DNA from: Christensenella sp964438705
GTDB taxonomy: Bacteria; Bacillota; Clostridia; Christensenellales; Christensenellaceae
Direction: 5' to 3'
NCBI GenBank assembly: GCA_964438705.1
Contig: CAYTKQ010000032.1
Location: 1 to 19,892, forward strand
Length of the DNA: 19,892 nt
Positions 14,924 to 19,892 of the stretch are shown in pieces. The stretch's first letter is position 1; every line of letters begins with the position of its first letter. The notes beneath the pieces were generated by a model that was not told the DNA's origin, did not search any database, and worked only from the letters and a program-made list of their open reading frames with translations. Made by a program: the position numbers and the translations under genes.

Positions 14924-15255
14924 GTATGTGATTTTGACTACGCGTTACGGCGGGGCCGTCAGTGGTCATTTATCCCGTGCTCAAACAGGTAATTGCTTCG
15001 CAATTAAACTGCGCCGTGACAAACGACACACTGCCGACCCTGATGTGCCGGGGTGCGTAGCCTGTTGCAAGATGCCGACGGACGGGGCCTTGTGCAGGGC
15101 GCTTAGAGATTTATTTCTCACTGATGCGCCCGGAACACGGAGCGGCGGTTCTGATGCTTTGGCCTCACTTTTGCGAAACCAACGCCGCGCCCCCGAGAGG
15201 TCGGCGCTTGTCACAGGCTTTCGCCGGTCAAAATCACATGGAAAAAGGAGAACCC
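14924..15255 (+). ncRNA. Long structured 5' leader with two closed RNA domains, unknown class
   Basis: This gene-free stretch folds well on paper. In domain A, CTACGC (14938-14943) pairs with GCGTAG (15055-15060). It encloses ACGGC/GCCGT (14947-14959), CAGTG with CACTG, GTCA with TGAC, and a TAATTGC-TTC-GCAATTA hairpin (14990-15006). Domain B begins at the next base. CCTGT (15061-15065), CAAG (15068-15071) and GCCGAC (15074-15079) pair in order with ACAGG (15213-15217), CTTG (15207-15210) and GTCGGC (15200-15205). Inside are hairpins GGGCGC/GCGCCC (15097-15131) and GCGGCG/CGCCGC (15142-15188), forming a three-way junction. Leaders of valS genes in Firmicutes are often T-boxes, but I find no GGGTGG-N-ACCGCG antiterminator motif and no terminator before the gene. 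I recognise no known riboswitch, 6S, SRP or RNase P signature. It could be cis-regulatory or an independent small RNA. Confidence 0.5.
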
Positions 15256-15441
15256 ATGGAGTTTTTTGCAAACATTACACCGATACAAATTTTGGGGCTG
15301 GTCTTGCTTGGGGCGGGGGCGGTGCTGAGTTTTACGGCCAAAAGGATCGCTTTGCGGTTTTCCCATGCGCATGCGGACATGGTATGCCGTATGATTGGCC
15401 TGGGTGTTGTGATTGCAGGGTTTGTCATTATTTTTATCTGA
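15256..15441 (+). CDS. Small two-helix membrane protein
   Basis: This 61-residue protein begins at ATG 15256 with AAGGAG at 15245-15250, a 5-nt spacing. The same frame is open further upstream, but without a ribosome site and inside the structured leader. It has two hydrophobic helices, about residues 8-28 and 43-61, joined by a short basic loop (KRIALRFSHAHAD), and ends in FVIIFI. The valS start follows after 17 nt, so it is probably co-transcribed with valS. I do not recognise the family. A strong ribosome site plus coherent membrane topology makes it a likely real gene. Confidence 0.72.
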   Translation: MEFFANITPIQILGLVLLGAGAVLSFTAKRIALRFSHAHADMVCRMIGLGVVIAGFVIIFI

Positions 15442-15458
15442 ATGCTGGAGGCAAAGGA

Positions 15459-18095
15459 ATGCGCAAAGAATTGAGCAAGACGTACGATCCGAAGCAGACT
15501 GAGGATGGTCTGTATGAGAAATGGATCGATCAAGGATATTTTCATGCGGAGGTCGATGAAAACAAAAAGCCGTTTACCATCGTGATCCCGCCGCCGAACA
15601 TCACAGGGCAGCTTCACATGGGCCACGCGCTCGACAACATGCTGCAGGACGCCATCATCCGCACAAAGCGCATGCAGGGTTATTCCGCGCTGTGGATGCC
15701 GGGAACAGACCATGCAAGCATTGCGACGGAAGTGAAGATCGTGGACGCGCTGCGCGAGGAGGGTACCTCCAAGGAGGAACTCGGCAGGGAGCGGTTTTTG
15801 GAGCGCGCATGGGAATGGAAGGCGCAGTATGGCGGGCGTATCGTGGAGCAGTTGAAAAAGCTGGGATCTTCGCTTGACTGGGAGCGTGAACGTTTCACCA
15901 TGGATGAAGGCTGCAACCGCGCGGTGCGCGAGGTGTTCGTGCGCCTATATGAAAAAGGGCTCATTTATCAGGGGAACCGCATCATCAACTGGTGCCCAAA
16001 CTGCATGACGGCGCTATCGGATGCCGAAGTGGAATATGAGGAGCAGGATTCCCACCTGTGGCATATGCGTTATCGGGCCGAGGACGGCGGGGAAGGGATC
16101 GTCGTTGCGACGACGCGCCCAGAGACGATGCTCGGCGACACGGCAGTCGCGGTAAACCCGGCAGACGAGCGGTATAAGGACCTTGTGGGCAAAAACGTGA
16201 TCCTGCCCCTGCTTGATAAGCCCATCCCTGTGGTGGCGGATGAATATGTGGACATGGAATTCGGCACCGGTGCTGTGAAGATCACGCCCGCGCACGATCC
16301 GAACGATTATGAGGTGGGCGCCCGTCATGATTTGCCCATTGTGCGCGTGATGAACGACGACGGCACAATGGCACAAAACGCCGGAAAATATGCCGGACTG
16401 ACGCGGGAAGAGGCGCGCGTGCGCATTGTGGAGGATTTAAAGGCGATCGACGCGCTGGTGAAGGTTGAGGCATATCAGCACAACGTAGGGCATTGCTACC
16501 GCTGTCATACGGTGATCGAGCCGATCATTTCCAAACAGTGGTTCGTGAAGATGAAAGAGCTAGCCCAGCCGGCGATCGATGCGGTGGAAAGCGGAAAAAT
16601 CAAATTTGTGCCCGAGCGGTTCTCAAAAATCTATTTCAATTGGCTTTACAACATTCGCGACTGGTGCGTTTCCCGTCAGCTTTGGTGGGGGCACCGCATT
16701 CCGGCCTACACCTGCGGCAATTGCGGAAAACTGATCGTTGCGGCGGATGAGCCGGACACCTGTCCGGATTGTGGCGGGACCTCGCTTACGCAGGATGAGG
16801 ACGTGCTCGACACATGGTTTTCATCAGGCATGTGGCCGTTTTCTACGCTTGGATGGCCGGAACAGACACCGGAGCTGCAATATTTTTACCCGACAAATGT
16901 ACTCGTGACGGGATACGACATTATTTTCTTCTGGGTCGCGCGCATGATCATATTCGGCATCGAGGTGATGGGGGATATTCCGTTCCAAACGGTGGACATC
17001 CACGGGATCGTGCGGGACAGCGAAGGGCGCAAGATGTCCAAGTCCTTAAACAACGGGATCGATCCGCTCGAGGTCATCGACAAGTACGGCGCGGACGCGC
17101 TGCGCTTTTCGCTTGCGATGGGCGTGAGCCCGGGCAACGACATGCGCTTTTACTGGGAGAAGGTGGAAGCGGCACGCAACTTTGCGAACAAGATATGGAA
17201 CGCTTCGCGTTTTGTGCTGATGAATGTTGGGGACGAAGAAATACGTCCTGTTGACGAAGGGAAGCTGGATATTGCGGACAAGTGGATACTGTCGAGGCTG
17301 AACGAAGCGATACGCGAATGTACGGACAACATTGAGAAATATGACCTCGGACTTGCCGCGCAAAAGATATATGATTTCTCGTGGAGCGAATTTTGCGACT
17401 GGTATATCGAAATGGCGAAGCCGCGGCTTTATGGTGAAGACGAGGAGCTGAAGGCTTCCACGGTCAGTGTGCTGGTGCATGTGCTGAAAAATACGCTGAA
17501 GCTTCTGCATCCGTTTATGCCCTTTATTACGGAGGAGATATACACAAGCCTTCCGGGCGCAGAGGAGACGATCATGCTCGGGCCGTGGCCGGAGACCTCG
17601 TTTGCGGCAGGCGCGGAGCAGGCGGAAATGATGAACGGCGTGATGGATTTGATCCGTTCGATCCGCAATGTGCGCGCGGAAATGGATGTACCGCCGAGCG
17701 TGAAGGTGAAGATTACCATTCTGACGAAGCACAGCGGTGCGATTGAGGCGTGCACGGAGTATTTGAAGAAGCTTGCCTATGCGAGCGAGGTTGAGATCGT
17801 TGCCGATAAGGCGCATATCCCCGCGAACAGCGTTTCCGCCGTTTGCGCGATGGGCGAGGCGTTTATGCCTTTGGCGGAACTGATCGATGTGGAAAAAGAA
17901 ATTGCGCGGCTTACAAAGGAAGCGGAGAAAAACGAGGGCGAGATCAAGCGGGCGCAAGGTAAACTCGCAAACAAGGGATTTACAGAAAAAGCACCTGCGA
18001 AGGTCGTGGAGGAGGAGCGCACGAAGCTCGACACCTATTTGGAAATGCGCGACAAGCTCAAGGAGCGTCTTGAATTTCTGGGGAGCATGAAATAA
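15459..18095 (+). CDS. valS: Valyl-tRNA synthetase
   Basis: This 878-residue class I synthetase charges tRNA-Val. The start is ATG 15459 with GGAGG 7 nt upstream and a family-like N-terminus (KTYDPKQTEDGLYEKWIDQGYF). The frame remains open for another 202 codons upstream, but that part is leader RNA. Visible motifs are PPPNITGQLHMGH (HIGH motif at residues 53-56), the editing domain (TTRPETMLGDTAVAV), a zinc-type cluster CGNCGK with CPDCGG (~417-440), and KMSKS at 525-529. An anticodon-binding domain and a C-terminal coiled-coil arm (~800-878) follow. Length matches other bacterial ValS proteins. folC follows with no gap, a common Firmicute arrangement. Confidence 0.98.
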   Translation: MRKELSKTYDPKQTEDGLYEKWIDQGYFHAEVDENKKPFTIVIPPPNITGQLHMGHALDNMLQDAIIRTKRMQGYSALWMPGTDHASIATEVKIVDALREEGTSKEELGRERFLERAWEWKAQYGGRIVEQLKKLGSSLDWERERFTMDEGCNRAVREVFVRLYEKGLIYQGNRIINWCPNCMTALSDAEVEYEEQDSHLWHMRYRAEDGGEGIVVATTRPETMLGDTAVAVNPADERYKDLVGKNVILPLLDKPIPVVADEYVDMEFGTGAVKITPAHDPNDYEVGARHDLPIVRVMNDDGTMAQNAGKYAGLTREEARVRIVEDLKAIDALVKVEAYQHNVGHCYRCHTVIEPIISKQWFVKMKELAQPAIDAVESGKIKFVPERFSKIYFNWLYNIRDWCVSRQLWWGHRIPAYTCGNCGKLIVAADEPDTCPDCGGTSLTQDEDVLDTWFSSGMWPFSTLGWPEQTPELQYFYPTNVLVTGYDIIFFWVARMIIFGIEVMGDIPFQTVDIHGIVRDSEGRKMSKSLNNGIDPLEVIDKYGADALRFSLAMGVSPGNDMRFYWEKVEAARNFANKIWNASRFVLMNVGDEEIRPVDEGKLDIADKWILSRLNEAIRECTDNIEKYDLGLAAQKIYDFSWSEFCDWYIEMAKPRLYGEDEELKASTVSVLVHVLKNTLKLLHPFMPFITEEIYTSLPGAEETIMLGPWPETSFAAGAEQAEMMNGVMDLIRSIRNVRAEMDVPPSVKVKITILTKHSGAIEACTEYLKKLAYASEVEIVADKAHIPANSVSAVCAMGEAFMPLAELIDVEKEIARLTKEAEKNEGEIKRAQGKLANKGFTEKAPAKVVEEERTKLDTYLEMRDKLKERLEFLGSMK

Positions 18096-19202
18096 GTGCA
18101 ATATGTGCATTTGGCGGGGACGAACGCAAAGGGCTCTACGGCGCAGTACATCGCGGATATCATTTCGCAGGGTACTTCCTGCGGTCTGTTTACGTCGCCG
18201 CACATCATTTCCCCGTGTGAGCGCATGGCAATCAATGGGGAACAGATTTCACAAAAGGAATATGAAGCGTATATGTCGCACGCAAAACAGGGCGAAAACA
18301 TGCATATGTTTTGCATATGGACCCATGCGGCGCTGCAATGGTTTGAGGACAGAGGGGTGGAATATGCCGTAATCGAGACGGGGCTGGGCGGACGGCTTGA
18401 TCCGACCAACATCGTACCCTCCACCATGCAGATATTGACCCCGATCAGCTACGACCATATGGCGGCGCTTGGCAATACGCTCACAGAGATTGCGCGGGAA
18501 AAATGCGGGATCATCAAGCAGGATTCGATCGTGATATCGCACCCGCAGGAAGACGAGGCGATGCGGGTCATCCGCCAGACATGCAAGGGAAAAAATGCAC
18601 GGCTGGTTGTGCTCGACGAAAAATGCATCAGCGTCAAGCAGAGCGGGACGCACGGGCAAAGGTTCGATTTCAGTTATAGCGGAAGGCTTTATAAAGGATT
18701 GACGATTCGTGCGATTTCGCCGATGCAGGTGGAAAACGCGTGCGTTGCGCTGATGGCGGCGGCAGAGCTGGGGATGCAGGAAGAGAACATCCGCAAAGGG
18801 CTTGCGCAAACGAATATTCTTGCGCGCGTGCAGGTCGCAGAGAAGGTCGTGATCGACGGGGCGCATAACCCGGCGGCGATGGTCGAACTTGCAAATGCGA
18901 TCAAAAAACATTATCCACACGATGATATTACGGTGCTCGCAGCTGTTATGCGGGATAAAGATGTAGAAGCCATTGCGGAGCAGATCAAAGGCTTTGCCAA
19001 TCGGGTCGTTTGCACCTGTGCAGAGAAAAAAAGGGGATTGTCCGCAAGGGAGTTTGCGGCGCACTTTGACCGTGCTGTCGCGATGGAAGACCCTGATTAT
19101 GCGCTTTTGGAGGCGCAGAGGCTTTCGGAACAAAAAAAAGGCATACTTGTGGTATGCGGTTCCTTTTACCTTGCGGCGCATGCGTTGCGGGATCTATCCT
19201 AA
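18096..19202 (+). CDS. folC: Folylpolyglutamate/dihydrofolate synthase, N-terminally short
   Basis: This 368-residue Mur-ligase-type enzyme adds glutamate to folates. The start is GTG 18096, the codon directly after the valS stop and in the same frame; GGGGAG lies at 18080-18085. Motifs are the P-loop AGTNAKGST (residues 7-15), FTSPHIISPCERM, IETGLGGRLDPTN (93-105), Lys136 in the REKCG segment (equivalent to the modified lysine of the family) and DGAHNPAA. Usual FolC proteins carry some 40-50 residues before the P-loop. Here only six precede it, because the in-frame valS stop blocks any longer start. The second glycine of the P-loop (GTNGKGS) is replaced by Ala11. Both features could be normal for the lineage. 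The rest of the protein appears intact. Confidence 0.9.
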   Translation: MQYVHLAGTNAKGSTAQYIADIISQGTSCGLFTSPHIISPCERMAINGEQISQKEYEAYMSHAKQGENMHMFCIWTHAALQWFEDRGVEYAVIETGLGGRLDPTNIVPSTMQILTPISYDHMAALGNTLTEIAREKCGIIKQDSIVISHPQEDEAMRVIRQTCKGKNARLVVLDEKCISVKQSGTHGQRFDFSYSGRLYKGLTIRAISPMQVENACVALMAAAELGMQEENIRKGLAQTNILARVQVAEKVVIDGAHNPAAMVELANAIKKHYPHDDITVLAAVMRDKDVEAIAEQIKGFANRVVCTCAEKKRGLSAREFAAHFDRAVAMEDPDYALLEAQRLSEQKKGILVVCGSFYLAAHALRDLS

Positions 19203-19718
19203 GCGCAGAGAAACATCCTTGTAGACCGATATGGCGTTTTTCGGCCAGTCTTCAATGATTTTTTGCGCTTCTCCCTTGGAATAGACGAGGCTGTTGATTT
19301 CAAAGATCGTACGGTCGTGCTCCAGTATTTTCAAGATCACGCGGTATTCGTTCTGTGAAAGCTTGATATATTCGCCGACAAACTGAGACTCCATCTCAAG
19401 CTCGGCGCGGTGTTCGCGCAGATATGCTTCGACGGCCTCGCGAAAAGAGAGGCGAAGGTCATTTTTAAGCACTTCCAACATGTTTACACCATTGGCGGTG
19501 ATCTCATAGGAGGTGCTTTGCGGCGTAATGCGTCCGCGGATATGTCCGCTTTGCGTAAGCTCAAACACGCATTCCTTCAAATCAAAATAGCCCATGAAGG
19601 AAAGCTCCGTCATGATGCGGACTAATTGCAATTCGGAAAGCGCCATTTCGCTTTGTTTCAGAAGAAAAAGCAATAAAAGCTTATTGTGGGCCATGCTTTG
19701 CTTGGGTTTTACTTTCAT
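19194..19718 (-). CDS. DUF4364-family winged-helix protein
   Basis: This 174-residue protein matches DUF4364 in size and pattern: a helical start (NKLLLLFLLKQSEMALSELQL), a winged-helix region with a Y/F-rich segment (TELSFMGYFDLKECVFELTQ) and ITANGVNML, and a C-terminal alpha/beta part (VGEYIKLSQNEYRVILKILE). The family is common in Clostridia and is presumed to bind DNA; its targets are unknown. AGAGGTG lies upstream of ATG 19718. The stop codon overlaps the convergent folC end by 9 bp, with no terminator between them. Confidence 0.8.
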   Translation of the reverse strand: MKVKPKQSMAHNKLLLLFLLKQSEMALSELQLVRIMTELSFMGYFDLKECVFELTQSGHIRGRITPQSTSYEITANGVNMLEVLKNDLRLSFREAVEAYLREHRAELEMESQFVGEYIKLSQNEYRVILKILEHDRTIFEINSLVYSKGEAQKIIEDWPKNAISVYKDVSLRLG

Positions 19719-19740
19719 CTAAAATACACCTCTATAAATA

Positions 19741-19749
19741 ATTATACCA
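19741..19749 (-). promoter_or_regulatory. Extended -10 promoter for the DUF4364 gene
   Basis: On the minus strand TGGTATAAT provides TATAAT with the extended TGn motif, 23 nt upstream of the start codon. The -35 region (TTTCGA, 17 nt further) is poor. Confidence 0.55.
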
Positions 19750-19776
19750 TAAGTAAAAATCTTTCGAAAGGAATGC

Positions 19777-19804
19777 TTGAATTTTGCTGAAATTAATGTA
19801 TAAT
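19777..19804 (+). promoter_or_regulatory. Promoter of the tRNA-Val gene
   Basis: TTGAAT (19777-19782) and TATAAT (19799-19804) are 16 nt apart. The expected start near 19811 leaves about 5 nt before the mature tRNA. Confidence 0.7.
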
Positions 19805-19815
19805 AATATAGGCAC

Positions 19816-19892
19816 GGGGTTGTAACTCAGTTGGTTAGAGTACCACGTTGACATCGTGGAAGTCGCTGGTTCGAGCCCAGTCAACCCCACCA
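19816..19892 (+). tRNA. tRNA-Val (anticodon GAC)
   Basis: This 77-nt gene has a complete cloverleaf. The acceptor stem GGGGTTG pairs perfectly with CAACCCC (19882-19888). The D stem is ACTC/GAGT and the anticodon stem CCACG/CGTGG, with loop TTGACAT reading GAC. The variable loop has five bases. The T stem is GCTGG/CCAGT with loop TTCGAGC. Discriminator A and an encoded CCA end exactly at the window edge. GAC decodes GUC and GUU, and A35 and A73 agree with valine identity. Confidence 0.97.

Noticed and set aside
14924..15255. T-box riboswitch controlling valS
   Set aside because: This was expected from gene context, but no GGGTGG-N-ACCGCG antiterminator sequence and no leader terminator with a T run could be found.
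14853..15458. 202-codon in-frame upstream extension of valS
   Set aside because: ValS homologs begin near 15459, which has a good ribosome site. The upstream translation shows no domain, the first ATG lies upstream of the predicted promoter start, and the stretch is better explained as structured leader RNA and a separate small gene in another frame.
17046..18203. 385-codon minus-strand open frame opposite valS
   Set aside because: It is a shadow of valS with His/Arg-rich translation and no supporting signals.

Overview
The window looks like a chromosomal segment of a low- to mid-GC Firmicute of class Clostridia. The evidence is the strong Gram-positive AGGAGG-type ribosome binding sites, the VanW/YoaR-type envelope protein, a DUF4364 regulator, the LytTR plus DUF3021 pair, and the valS-folC gene order. 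The genus is not determinable by eye; a Christensenella-like lineage would fit the codon use, but that is inference. The DNA reads as mostly core genome, with one probable mobile-element remnant at the left edge.

Layout. Positions 1-248 hold no convincing gene. They carry four consecutive hairpins resembling the 3' end of a TnpB-type IS200/IS605 element (right end and guide-RNA scaffold). A good promoter (249-277) then starts a three-gene operon: a membrane-anchored protein with 43 tandem AEEARL hexapeptides, a VanW-family envelope protein, and a PRC-barrel protein. It ends at a strong terminator (4481-4517). Next is a glucan-breakdown operon: glycogen phosphorylase, a GH13 alpha-glycosidase, and a HAD phosphatase overlapping it by 4 nt, closed by a terminator at 9751-9799. 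A promoter embedded in that terminator drives a LytTR regulator and its DUF3021 membrane partner, ending in a bidirectional terminator shared with the convergent MATE gene.

On the minus strand lie ppk1 and a marR-MATE unit. The marR-MATE unit has its own consensus promoter and possible operator palindromes. Divergent to ppk1, a consensus promoter (14889-14917) starts a leader of about 330 nt that folds into two adjacent closed domains. The leader precedes a 61-aa two-helix membrane protein, valS and folC. FolC begins on the codon directly after the valS stop and lacks the family's usual N-terminal segment. A convergent DUF4364 gene and a complete tRNA-Val(GAC), ending exactly at the window edge, finish the segment.

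The most interesting unexplained items are the structured leader ahead of the small membrane protein and valS, which has no T-box signature, and the hexapeptide-repeat protein, whose gene contains an exact 216-bp tandem duplication. The FolC truncation and the possible TnpB RNA remnant come next. The remaining genes are ordinary metabolic, transport and translation functions.
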